From Branchiostoma floridae (lineage: Eukaryota; Chordata; Leptocardii; Amphioxiformes; Branchiostomatidae): a stretch of DNA of 64,000 nt. Shown piece after piece: positions 12,983 to 23,800 of this stretch. The stretch is from positions 19,936,614-20,000,613 of the forward strand of contig NC_049987.1 of NCBI RefSeq assembly GCF_000003815.2, read 5' to 3'. Position numbers and translations under genes: made by a program. The notes beneath the pieces are model-generated. The model was not told where the DNA came from. It made no database searches and was given only the letters and a program-made list of their open reading frames with translations. The number at the start of each line of letters is the position of its first letter. Position 1 is the first letter of the stretch.

Positions 12983-13899
12983 CGTGGGGGATATAGGGAT
13001 ACCTGAAAAGAAATTAAGCTGACTTTACACATTTTCATGGTTGCTTTTTGATGCGAATAAGCCGGTACCTCCCTAAATCACTTCGTATATATCAACTATG
13101 TCGTGTACAATGAGAAGTCTTTCAAAGAATGTTAATGCTACTTTTTCGGACAGGTGGTTCTCATGGCAGTAACATTGAAGACTCTGTCTCTGTGTAACTG
13201 TGTAGTGTCGATAAAATAATAACGATTAGTTACTGAGAAATTCAACACCAGTACAAAATCAAAGAGACTTTGTGAAGTTTATCATAGTTGTCAATTTATT
13301 TTTTAAAAGACAAAGAGAACAATACAAACAATGTCCAAGCAGCGACAGAATTGATAATCAATAATGTTCAACAGAACATGTGCATCAATATCAAGGACTG
13401 GTAGTTTTATCGATGTTAAAGCCTCCAGATCACCTTTTTTTCTCGGACTCAAGCATCTACAGATACTTCATTACTAGAATACCATTTGACATTATAGGGT
13501 TTTCAACCAGAAAGTAAAGCTACCAACCCTGTTGCATGATAATTGCAAATCTTAAGACTTCTACATGTACATATAGATTATGCATTCACGTTATACCCGC
13601 ATTACTATGGCTTTTAACGAATACATTAGCCATCACACAATACAATTGCATCACTCTGATCAAGTTGGTTATATACATCATATACATTAAATGGAAACCT
13701 TCTTTCACAATAACACAATACTTGGAACTAGTAGGCATTTCCAAAAGCAATGAACAACATCTAATCAATTGTCTTTACTTATGCAGTAAAAAAAGGCAAA
13801 GTAGACAAATGCCGTGGAACTCACCCTCTTCAATTCCTAAACAAATATATTTCTCTAATATAAATTGTACATGTTTTTATACATGTTTTTCTTAATGTG

Positions 13900-13901
<2 letters not shown>

Positions 13902-13933
<32 letters not shown>
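13902..13933. repeat. (AT)n microsatellite
   Basis: Sixteen uninterrupted AT dinucleotides about 170 bp beyond the stop codon of the LRR-Ig gene. Confidence 0.95.
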
Positions 13934-13936
<3 letters not shown>

Positions 13937-14105
13937 GTAAATGTATATAGTATCATTATCATGTGTGTGTTTGTGTACTTGTGTGTGTTTGGAAGTCGTC
14001 AGAAAAGTAATCAATGGGCTGATAGTATTTCTTTTAACCGTGTGACTGTCCCTATCCATCGCTAACTCAATGATTTTTCGTTTTAAAGAAACGACGCTCA
14101 TATTG

Positions 14106-16238
14106 TCATTGAGCAGATGCTGGTCCACTTCCGTACAGTGGATTCACAGCCGCCTCAGCGGGGCATGCGCAGGCAGAGGCGGATTGCTCCCCGTACAAGG
14201 TATTTGTCGGAAGATGGGAGTCCATCTCGACGTCATTTGCATTCGCAACAGAGTAATTTGCTGCAGGATTATCATAGGACAAGCTTTGCCGTGCAGCAGT
14301 TGGATTATCATAGGACAGGCTTTGCTGTACAGTAGTTGGATTATCATAGGACAAGCTTTGCTGTACAGCAGTAGGATTACCATAGGACAGGCTTTGCTGT
14401 ACAGTAGTTGGATTATCATAGGACAAGCTTTGCCGTGCAGCAGTTGGATTATCATAGGACAGGCTTTGCTGTACAGCAGTAGGATTACCATGGGACAGGC
14501 TGTGATGTACAGCTGTTGTCTGATATACTACATTTGCAGCTGCTATCCCGTAAGGCTTATGTTCATCGCCAGACTCCATCTGGGAAGTCGAATCGTCTTC
14601 CTGCACCATTTCGGTAGAGTACCCTGTCGTCTCCTGTCCTGGGTTGCTGTCATCATCATCGTCGTCTGGCACGGGAGGCGGAGCAGCTGAAGCGTACTGG
14701 TGGTGTTGGGCCTCCTCATCTTCATCACTATAGGCGGATGTGTCGTCGTTGCTGTAGATATGAATGTCTGCTTCTGCAGTATGTGTCGTGACTGGTTCTG
14801 TCACGTACTGGAATTGAGTACCAGTAGCTTCTGCGGCTGACTGGGTTTCGTCGCACTGCAAACTTTGAGGAAAGTTAGTGATAGCTTCCTCCTCTACGTC
14901 TACCATAGCATTTACAGGGTTACGTACAGCCATGGCTTGCAGTCCGATCTGCATTGCTGCAGCAGCCGTGTTTCTGGCAGCACGTTGTTTCAGACAATAA
15001 AACACAGCAGTGAGAAACATTGCCACAAGGATGTTAGCCACGGTAATGGGAACAATGTAGGCGGCTTTTGGTCTCTGTGTATCGTTTGTGTCAGGAACAC
15101 AGAGGTTTTGATCGGACGATCCTGACGGAATCAAGGATTGGTTTTGAGGTGTTACACAAATGTTGGTGTTGTTTTTAACTGGTACAGTTTGTAAGTTGGA
15201 TGGGTGTTTCTTTTTGGTTTTAGAATTCGGAATTACACATATCATCACATCGTATTTTTTCTTTAGACTACCTTTGTCCTCTACACAAGTGTATACACCG
15301 GAGTCCTTATCAGCGAAGTTCTCGACAGCAAACGGTTCTCTCATAGATTTAACGGAAGTTCGTCCTGTCGGAGTGTTCCAGTAGAACGAATCAGTGTCAG
15401 ATATGGTGGGAGACAACGGCAAAAGGATTGTATGATTCTCAAATGCAAACAAAGTTGTAGGTAGAACACCCAAGTACTCATAAGAACTTTTGAAGAAGTG
15501 TCCTTTTTTAACAAAGGAGTTATTGTGTTTTGTATGCATCCAGTATAGCAATATTTTTATACTTATGCTCTTATTTGATATATACGAAATCGCCGTAGAG
15601 TTAGAACGATCAGCATTGTCGGTTGTTTTCTGTACACAACGCAAAGGGTTGCCCTGTAAATCTAAAGTAGTGAATGGATGTATTGATTTTATATCATATA
15701 TATATGTATGCTTCATTTGTCTGATGATGTTTTCTCTGAGTAAGACAGAATACAGATGGTTACTTGGGATCCATTTGATGGCCTGCGTCGGAAATACAGA
15801 AATACGGTTTCCGGAGAGCTCCAGAAATTCTAGACTTGCCAGACCGCAAAAGGCGTTTTCTGACACGTCAGAGATGAAGTTATTGGAAAGGATAAGATCG
15901 GTCATCGTGGTGAGGGTGAAGAATGTGAAATCAGAGAGTAGAGCGATGTGATTTCTGTCAAGATCAAGAAAGACTAGTTCTCGAAGGCCTTGGAAGGTCA
16001 GGGGTGATATTTTGTTCACCTTATTTTTGTCAACGTAAAGGTATCGTACATGAGGGGTTGTGTTAAAAGAGCTGAGGTGGGTTATTTGATTATCTGACAG
16101 CTTGACAGTATGAGCGTCTGGTGTCATGGAGTCTATAGGGACGTGGGTTAAGTTACGGCCTTTAAAGTTAAACGTTAACGTTTTAAGTGCTGAGGTGGTC
16201 CACAGTGTCAAGAGGATGAGGCAAGGCACGGATTTCAT
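14106..16238 (-). CDS. LRR-Ig single-pass membrane receptor with tyrosine-repeat tail
   Basis: A 710-residue protein from the Met at 16238, chosen because MKSVPCLILLTLWTTSA is a good signal peptide. The frame is open 24 codons further, but a splice acceptor (TTGTTTCTGTAG) falls there, implying a 5' UTR intron. LRRs lie at about 42-198 (for example LVFLDLDRNHIALLSDFTF, LEFLELSGNRISVFP), ending at NPLRC. An Ig-like domain at about 256-320 keeps the strand-C Trp and the DSGVYTC signature but has no Cys in strand B (HTILLPLS). The transmembrane helix is at about 393-415. The tail is acidic, with many tyrosines and seven 12-residue repeats (QQSLSYDNPTAV type) at 578-661. LRR-Ig receptors act in adhesion and immune recognition. 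The YDN core fits the pYxN consensus for Grb2-type SH2 domains, so a phosphotyrosine docking array is inferred. No vertebrate orthologue is recognised. Confidence 0.9.
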   Translation of the reverse strand: MKSVPCLILLTLWTTSALKTLTFNFKGRNLTHVPIDSMTPDAHTVKLSDNQITHLSSFNTTPHVRYLYVDKNKVNKISPLTFQGLRELVFLDLDRNHIALLSDFTFFTLTTMTDLILSNNFISDVSENAFCGLASLEFLELSGNRISVFPTQAIKWIPSNHLYSVLLRENIIRQMKHTYIYDIKSIHPFTTLDLQGNPLRCVQKTTDNADRSNSTAISYISNKSISIKILLYWMHTKHNNSFVKKGHFFKSSYEYLGVLPTTLFAFENHTILLPLSPTISDTDSFYWNTPTGRTSVKSMREPFAVENFADKDSGVYTCVEDKGSLKKKYDVMICVIPNSKTKKKHPSNLQTVPVKNNTNICVTPQNQSLIPSGSSDQNLCVPDTNDTQRPKAAYIVPITVANILVAMFLTAVFYCLKQRAARNTAAAAMQIGLQAMAVRNPVNAMVDVEEEAITNFPQSLQCDETQSAAEATGTQFQYVTEPVTTHTAEADIHIYSNDDTSAYSDEDEEAQHHQYASAAPPPVPDDDDDDSNPGQETTGYSTEMVQEDDSTSQMESGDEHKPYGIAAANVVYQTTAVHHSLSHGNPTAVQQSLSYDNPTAARQSLSYDNPTTVQQSLSYGNPTAVQQSLSYDNPTTVQQSLSYDNPTAARQSLSYDNPAANYSVANANDVEMDSHLPTNTLYGEQSASACACPAEAAVNPLYGSGPASAQ
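14256..14507 (-). repeat. Coding 36-bp tandem repeat (seven copies) in the LRR-Ig tail
   Basis: Seven in-frame 36-bp units encode SL-S-(Y/H)-(D/G)-N-P-(T/A). Five carry YDNP, one YGNP, and the first has HGNP with the tyrosine lost. Units are very similar at the DNA level, which suggests recent expansion and probable copy-number variation between individuals. Confidence 0.95.
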
Positions 16239-16440
16239 GTCGTATCTTGACAGCATTCCTTGTCGCGAGAAACCTCCTACAGAAACAAGAGAAAGAGGGA
16301 AAGAAAGCACGCATTAATGACAGTTGAATTAGATTGAAAGTTTAAAATACACCTGGCCCTTTTCCTTGCGCAATGAATTATTGGATGGATTGTTCGCTTT
16401 GCTGATATTGTCGCGCTCATTAATTCAGGGTGCCATTATG

Positions 16441-16491
16441 TGGCGTCGGTTGGCCGAGTGGCTATGCTAGCGGACTAAGTTCCTTCGCAGA
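16441..16491 (+). other. tRNA-like fragment with A-box, likely SINE head
   Basis: GGCGTCGGTTGGCCGAGTGG resembles the 5' half of a class II tRNA, with an intact A-box (TGGCCGAGTGG). No 3' half follows directly. A possible B-box (TTGTTCGATTCC) lies at about 16827-16838, which could mean that a SINE was split by an insertion. It is not a functional tRNA gene as it stands. Confidence 0.4.
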
Positions 16492-16499
16492 GCACAGAA

Positions 16500-17640
16500 T
16501 ATTTCTTGAAGTCAACATGCTACTCTTGAAACAATTCATGGAAGTCTTCCAAGGCTATCTCTGAAGCTGACTCACTGCATGATAAAATTGGTGGGACATG
16601 GTTGTCGAGCCAAAGACGAAATAGTTTTGTCTGATCTCCTATGGAAACCGAGTGACCGGGTACATTGCAGACATTTGCGGGCATTTTAGATAGTGGTATT
16701 GAATTTGTGAACTTAGAAAAAGCAATGTTAGACAGGGATCTTTGGGGTAAAATGTGTACGAGCCTGGTCCCGACCTCCGGTAGATAATGTATGTATGGTA
16801 TCGGACACGACATGGAGAGGTCACTTGTTCGATTCCATGACTGGACGAACCGTATCTAATGATCTCTTGGTCATCGTCGATCACTACTTACCAGCAATAA
16901 CCATTTTTAGCTAATCTTCCTCTAATAGTAACAAAGGACACGTCTGTCCATGTTGGTCCTAGGCAAATTTGTTATATACACGTTATGCCTTCTCGGAATC
17001 CATACGCATATTTTTCTCGCAATCTTGTCAGTTACAAGGAATTCTGAATCAATGTTGGCGTTCATGCAACTTTCTGATATGTCTTATCCAAATAAATAGT
17101 TATGCAATCGTATGAACATAGCTAGCGGTATTGTCGGTTCCATCTAGCTTCACATGGATTGTGTCAGTAGAAAACTTGAACATCCTAATAAAAAATAATA
17201 ATTGTTTCAGAAGCGCCGAGCCAAAGATATCCTAACGTTGAAGGTTGAAAGGAATTTATGAAGACATGAACACTTCTCTATACAAGCGTGCCGATATTGT
17301 GTAACGTAGCGACATACCTGAAGTGGTAAAACCAAATTTGGGGTAGATTCGGCCCCGGCTGAAGAAGTGGTGTCTGTGGCGCAGCAGGCAAGCAAGTCTG
17401 GATAGGAACAAGTTTCTGTTGTATATGAAATGAAATGCTATGCTAATATTGCTAGACAGCACGTGGCCGTTATTGGCCGGGAGTGATCGTATGATTTCTG
17501 ATACAAACGTCACTGGTTGCCATGGATTTCCTGCGATGTGTACATATATGCAGCTGTCATGGAAAAGTGGTACTTTGATTACTTAAAAGTTTCTTTTCAG
17601 CACACTTTTCATGATACAGAGATGCGTCTTTACAAAGTTT
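16500..17640. other. Intergenic DNA without a supported gene
   Basis: Open frames on the minus strand at 16520-16884 have no recognisable domain. They overlap the possible insertion that splits the tRNA-like head. The remainder is AT-rich with nothing recognised. Confidence 0.35.
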
Positions 17641-17642
17641 AT

Positions 17643-17760
17643 TCACTCACTCACTCACTCACTCACTCACTCACTCACTCACTCACTCACTCACTCACTC
17701 ACTCACTCACTCACTCACTCACTCACTCACTCACTCACTCACTCACTCACTCACTCACTC
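17643..17760. repeat. (TCAC)n microsatellite, about 29 units
   Basis: A 118-bp pure tetranucleotide array. Because 4 is not a multiple of 3 it yields long stop-free frames (LTHS repeats), which are not genes. Confidence 0.98.
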
Positions 17761-17927
17761 GGCCACCCAATCACTCTACCACTTTCTACACACGCCCCGA
17801 CTTTCTGTACACGTGATGTTTTCTATCCCTCTTCTGGAAGACATCCGAGCCCCGAGTCATTGTCAGGTTGGAACGATTAAATCCGTTCACTTCTGATGAA
17901 AAACAGGTCCTGAAGCTACCAGACAAG

Positions 17928-18012
17928 ATGAAGTTCCGTGGGGAGTGCTCTGTGCTTCCTCTCGGTGACATTGTTTTCGTTTCCTGTGTTTTGGCCTGCG
18001 GCTGTAAGGCAG
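17928..18012 (+). CDS. Possible signal-peptide first exon (orphan)
   Basis: The ATG at 17928 opens MKFRGECSVLPLGDIVFVSC followed by VLACGCKA, a plausible leader. A GT donor (GGTAAGC) follows in phase 1, the same phase as every intron of the kringle-LDLa model to the right. It could be an alternative first exon of that gene or the start of another one. The evidence is only leader-like hydrophobicity plus a donor, so chance is possible. Confidence 0.3.
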
Positions 18013-18297
18013 GTAAGCAAACTTGGCTACATGAGTTCAACTTTACGGAGAGTTACCGGAGGTTAACTTTACCTTAGACGTTAGGTACTTATGTTTTAAA
18101 GGCACATTGACCAGAAAGTTTCCGCCGCCGCGTCCTCAACGTCTTTCCAGTGAATGTTGGCCATTTTTAAGGCCTTTATTAAAGTCTTGCATGAAGTTTA
18201 CGTTCTTGGGTCACAAGGCAACAAGGCATGGTTGTTTTTGAGTGCTGCTGACTCGTTTTTTTTTTTCTGTCATGTTGTCGCTCGGTGTTTTATACTT

Positions 18298-19123
18298 AGT
18301 CCTCCTTATACCCGCCTCACAGTAGGCGCGATTCGATCGAAAGACTAGTTTACGAGCTCTAAATGACATTTTCGTGAGTAAGACGTCCGGTGTTCTCACG
18401 ATAATCTTGCGATTTTTAGGGATCGCCGGCAATTTTCAGGAGTCTTACGACGGTCGCGGTGCAGCGAAACATGTTCTTAAGATAAGCGACAAGTCGCAGG
18501 AGATCTCCGAGATTGCAGAGCTCGTTACCGAGTCGCAGATCGTGCGTGCAAATCGTGCGTACCTCGCAAGGGTATCGGTCAATAGTCTTGCGTCAATCCA
18601 ACGATTGAAGACCGATAGGCGAGCACAGACATAGTTATTAATCATCGAACGCAAATCGGATGGCGAACGCCCGTTAGTCCGGCGACGTTCGGGCGATGTT
18701 CACCCGACTTCCGATTGTTTACAAATATTGAATTTCTGGGAATGTGAGGATAATTCTTAAATTGTGGCCCCTGTGGCAGTATGTAGGCTGGCTTTTGTGA
18801 CACACTTTCCTTTCTTGTGTCATTTCTATTATGCCCGCGCATTCCATTAATTGGTTAAAAAGATTCCGACAACAAAATAAGCAACATTTATTGATCTCTT
18901 GCCTTTTTTGAGGAACTTTTTGTATTCCCTTGTCCGCGTGCAAGAGTTCATGCATGATCATTGATTTATTCACCGTCGATCGCACGAGGCTCGCTTATAT
19001 GTGAGGGGAACAGGTTTTGGGCGAAAAATACGCAAGACCATCTTAAGATCTTAAAATCAGCCGACCTTCCTGCGATCGCGAAGTACGTCCGAAGATCGTG
19101 TGAGGCGGGTATTAGGACTTTCT
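18298..19123. mobile_element. Inverted-repeat DNA element, about 0.83 kb, non-autonomous
   Basis: The left end ATACCCGCCTCACA (within 18298-18325) has its reverse complement TGTGAGGCGGGTAT at 19099-19112, with further imperfect pairing outward (AGTCC against GGACT). The interior is rich in CG/GATCG words unlike the surroundings and has no credible transposase. Short open frames inside are not recognisable. Confidence 0.45.
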
Positions 19124-19868
19124 TTTTAACGTTGGAGTCGTGAACTTTCAGACCGTTGTCGTCCAAGTATTCCATGCACTCGGAATTGTCCATTGTTACC
19201 ATAGATTTTCGTCGTGGTTAGTGTAAAATATTTGATATTGTATTGTAATCAGTCGCCCGTTTGTTGTTGATACAAAGTATGTTGTTGCAGTGACAAGGTT
19301 AAGACATTTAAGTTTTATTGAAGCCTACATTCAGTTCCTTAATACATGTATGTGTTTATAGCGTATTTGTCTAACATGTCTGGAATAAGTGATGGAAGCG
19401 GTAACCTTAAAAATGCTCGGAAAGTCAGAACAGTCTCCTCCTCAGTTTCATACAATAGCTAAAAATGAGTCAGGGACATTATCAATTGTACGTTAATTGA
19501 ACCTCAAATTACGTCTTGAACTCAATTCAGTCAGACTCATAAAAACGTGAACAACAAAGTGAGATATTTCAATCTCAAAAGCATATATGCCTTTAACTTT
19601 GCGCCAAATTTCAACTCATTCGATGAAAAAATGAGCCTGTTATAAAACTAGTGACATTACTTTTTGAACCACCCTCGTACCTTTATTCGCGGGTAGCCTT
19701 CATCCATTGCTTTCAAACTGCAATATTTTGAAAATGTCGCATTTGAAACCACCGTCCCTTTTAATTTATATCCCTAAATTAAATACCTTCCCAAACATAT
19801 TTTCAGCAGGTTGGTAGAATATTTAGGATATAGTAGAATTGTTTTACACAGCCAGTTTGTTGTTGCGA

Positions 19869-20054
19869 TGTCTCTCAAACACCTTCCTCGAAGCTTTTAG
19901 TAAAAGAGCTAGTCAGAAGCTCTGAGGAAGGTGTCTTAGAGACATAGAAGCGTAAGCAAAGTAATTATATACATGGTTGTGTAAAAGATTTCTGCTATAC
20001 CCTAAATACGCCAACGGATATAGGTCAACCCACGGATAAAGATGAACTAGCGTT
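19869..20054. mobile_element. Hairpin plus right half of a family C MITE
   Basis: ATGTCTCTCAAACACCTTCC at 19869 pairs with GGAAGGTGTCTTAGAGACAT ending at 19945. The stretch then ends in CAACGGATATAGG..CCCACGGATAAAG..AACTAGCGTT, which matches the right terminus of the elements at 10801-11031 and 31609-31825. No matching left terminus is seen, so it is truncated or chimeric. Confidence 0.55.
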
Positions 20055-20146
20055 AGATCATCCAGTGTCTGAACGTTGTTGTAGAGAGATGTGATACCGG
20101 CCTAAAAAAAAAAGAAAAACAGCAACGCTAAACTAAGCCCTGGCCT

Positions 20147-20780
20147 TTTTCTTTACGCTGGACTGGTTACTTGATCTATCTTTTGAACTTGTACTAGGAA
20201 GTATGAGCAAACAGAGTATCACGAAAGCAGCAGACTAATTTCCTCTACACAGGGTGTGTCTGAAAAATAAACTGCGAGGTTTTTATTGCACGTATTTCCA
20301 GAACCAGGGATCGGACTAGTCACTTGATCTATCTTTTGAACTTGTACTTGAAAGTATAAGCAGACAGAGTATTACGAAAAGCTGCAGACCAGTTTCCTCT
20401 GCACAGGGTGTGTCTGAACAAATAAACTGCGAAGTTTTTATTGCACGTATTTCCAGAACCAGGGATCGGACTAGTCACTTGATCTATATTTTCAACAATG
20501 TACTAGAAAGTAGAAGCAAATAAAGTATCACGACACTAAAGCAGCAGACCAATTTTCCCTGCAAACGGGGTGTCTGAAAAAATAAACTACGAGGTTTTTA
20601 TTGCATGAATTTTCAAAACCAGGGACGGACTAGTCGTCACTTGATCGATCTTTTGAACTTGTACTTGAAAGTATAATCAGATGGAGTATTACGAAAAGCT
20701 GCAGACCAATTTCCTCTGCACGCTGGTTTCTGAAAAATAAACTGCGAGGTTTTTAATGCACGCATTTCCAGAACCGGGGA
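20147..20780. repeat. About 160-bp tandem repeat, four copies, just upstream of the kringle gene leader exon
   Basis: Units contain CACTTGATCTATCTTTTGAA, CTTGTACTTGAAAGTATAAG, GCAGACCAATTTCCTCTGCA and AATAAACTGCGAGGTTTTTA, then TTCCAGAACCAGGGA. Copies start near 20165, 20318, 20475 and 20637. The array ends about 100 bp before the ATG at 20884, so it lies in the likely promoter or 5' flank of that gene. Confidence 0.9.
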
Positions 20781-20883
20781 AGGACATGTTTTGGAACATG
20801 TTCTGTCAGTGATAAAATTTTAACATTGACGGGACTGTAAGAATTGTTCACTGACAAGGACTGAAGAGTGAGAAAAGCAAAAC

Positions 20884-23800
20884 ATGTCGGTATGGTTCTG
20901 CATGATACTCGCTTTTGGCTGCGTCATTTTACCTGGTAAGTTGACAAGCTTTTTTGTTTAAACAGTGGGCCTTTAGAGAAGTCCTATATTCGACAAGAGG
21001 GTGTGTTTTTCCAATAGGTATAATTTTTCGGAGGGACAACATGCATACTACTTCACAATATATGATTAAGTACCCACTATTCTCGCGTACATCAAAAAGC
21101 ATTCAGTATTGTGCTAAACTCCCCAAGTACTATATAATTCAATTAAGAAAGCTCAAAACCCCCTTTGACTGAATGCAGTGTGCCCGACATGGCCTGACAA
21201 AATTTCGATGTTAAAAACTCATCTTGTTATGCGTTTGATATTTTGTGAACATCGCCTCTCATTTATGCCGAGAATATGCATAATGAAGGAAGTGTCCATG
21301 CGTATAGGAAATGCATGGGTAGGGTCTGTTTGGGTTTAGTGAGTGTCATATTGTTGTACAAACACACGTTGCGTATCCCACCACAAGTGAAATTCAGCAA
21401 AATGTCGGCTGATTGTGTATTCATTTATACATGACCTATTGGACAATAACATTCTCTTCTGGAGTTTAGGGCCCCTTTATGCATTCTTGAGAATTTTAGG
21501 GCGCAGTTACACGAGCGCTTAAATCTGCATAACAAGTCCGCATGAGGTCCACATAGACATTTTCATTTTTTTTTTCATACGCACCCATACGCATGGCAAT
21601 CGGTTTATGTCAGTTTTAGGTACACATGCATAACCACAGTCCGTAGAATACTGAATGTTCCGAAAAACGATGTATTCCGTAAAATTCGTACTTATTCCGT
21701 AGAATTTGTACTTATTCCGTAAAACTCGAATGAATACCGTAATATTCGAATAGATACTAAGTACTCAAATTTTCATAAGGCCAATATGTTGATTTTATTA
21801 TATGGATGACATCCTATGGGGACCTCAAAACTGGTGCGAACGTGCGAATAAAGAAAAAAAAGGTTTGGCCAAATTGAAAATTATCATGAAGATTATTATG
21901 AAATCTATGTGATTAGGGGCGTTAAACGAATAACCAAACAATTTGTTCTTCATTTTGTTCTTTCGCATTGGCATCGTTGTCTTTAGAATTGACATCAATA
22001 TACGTCTTCCGATGTTTGTTTTGAACTTACGGCATATATTTCCTCATTGTGTAGCTGCTTTATATGACTTATAGCATGGTCGATTTTTTTTAACTTTCAG
22101 GTTCCAGTTCAAAAGATGAATTATGTAAAGCAGCGGTGCTGGAGTCCACCATCTACGCATTTGTAAGCGGGCCACAGTTCAACAGCCCCCTCTACCGAGA
22201 TCGAACCGATCTACAACCTACAACTGATCCACAGACTAAGACAGGTTAATCTTTTACCTTATTCTTTGCAGTTCTTTTGTATCTGTCTACAAATGTCTAT
22301 GCAAGTGAAAGAACTATTGTAGCCTTTACAAATCTGTTTTGTCTGAATATCAATAAATTGATAACACGTCAGATAAAAATCACTTGTCTTATATTGGCAT
22401 TTGTATCATTTCTTCACATATTATGTTTTTTATATTCGTTTACATATCTTTGATTATTTTTTTCACGTTCAGGACCATATGAATCAGAGCAGACCACTAC
22501 CAGGCCACCGCTCAGCAGCCCCCTCTACCGGAATCAAGACGCTCTGCAGACTATAACTGCCCTCCAGATCAATGGTGAGATTGCCTGATATATTCTCTCA
22601 CCCTTCCCTCTTAATAAGCATGATTAAAGGATGATAATGCAAATTAGAGCATTCATTATCCTTTAATATATCATATACAAATATTGATTTATCTTGTCGA
22701 TTAATTTTGAAATTATCAAGGTTTTCCGGAATTATAGCGTCACCTGTTCTACCTAACTTTAGCCATCCCTCGTTAGGACCTTAAATGAAGGTCCTGTGTT
22801 TGAGGAGAGCCACACCTCGAGCACGTTAAAGAACCCACCACACTTATCAAAAAGGGTAGGGGTTCTTCCCGGTCTGGTGGTTCAAAAACTACAGTCCTTA
22901 AGCCGCACCTGGGTCAATTGCTGTCGAAATGAGGTCACAAACGTTGTGTACAAGCAACAATGACTGTAATAACTAGAGTTTCACGACCCCATACCTTCGC
23001 AGAATGATTATAGCCTTTACAACTGATGTACATGTATTACGTGTGTTTATCAGTTGATCATCTCCTCCACAAAGAAAAAGACAATCTACCTTAAGAAAGA
23101 AATTAAAATTTATAATAGCATTTTCTAATGATTAATGCAAATGAGGGCACCATTTGAATAATTAGCGAAATAATGTTCACCTGTACATAACTTCCAAATG
23201 CCCACGACCCGTCATCTAAAGCAATTGAATCATAGCATTTTCTCATTAACTTTGCAAATTAGGTCTTCATTTGCATAATATTTACACATATCGATGTTCA
23301 TTTTTTTCTCAGTTACAAATGTCACATGTTGAAATAGTCCTACAATGGATAGTTTGACGACTTTATAGAATTCCCTATTCATTAGAAAAATTAGATCCAC
23401 ATTTGCTTAATAATTGCCAGTTAAAAAGCATCAGTTAAGCTATCTACATACCAAAAATCATGACGATCCGTCAACCCCTTCTTGAGTTATATCCTTTCAA
23501 AATTTGACACTAAACCGGCCCACGCAATTGATTCAAACAAAAATGTATTTATTTTTATAACTCTGATCACATTACATGTACACATCACCATTTCCAAATT
23601 ACATCGTTATTGTATTGGATATCCTTTTTAATAATGGTTTATAATAGTTTATTCGACAGAACCATTTCGCAGCCTATTGGCTGAATTGTACACTCCTTTT
23701 ACATGAGAATGACATATAGTCAAAACTGACTGTTGGAAATACAATTGATAATATAACTGAGTATTAAGAATACCATACACGAAATTTACAGCCTTAACAT

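Noticed and set aside
14256..14507. CRISPR-like 36-bp periodicity
   Set aside because: The repeat is contiguous without spacers, in frame inside a receptor gene, in animal DNA.
16441..16838. Functional tRNA gene with an intron
   Set aside because: A- and B-box-like blocks are nearly 400 bp apart and the stems do not pair; a split SINE is more likely.
17517..17880. Frames rich in LTHS repeats
   Set aside because: Translation of the (TCAC)n microsatellite.
22755..22960. Possible SINE body with AAAGAACCCACCACACTTAT
   Set aside because: Resembles tails of repetitive elements, but I found neither a tRNA head nor a second copy in this window, so it is not listed as an element.
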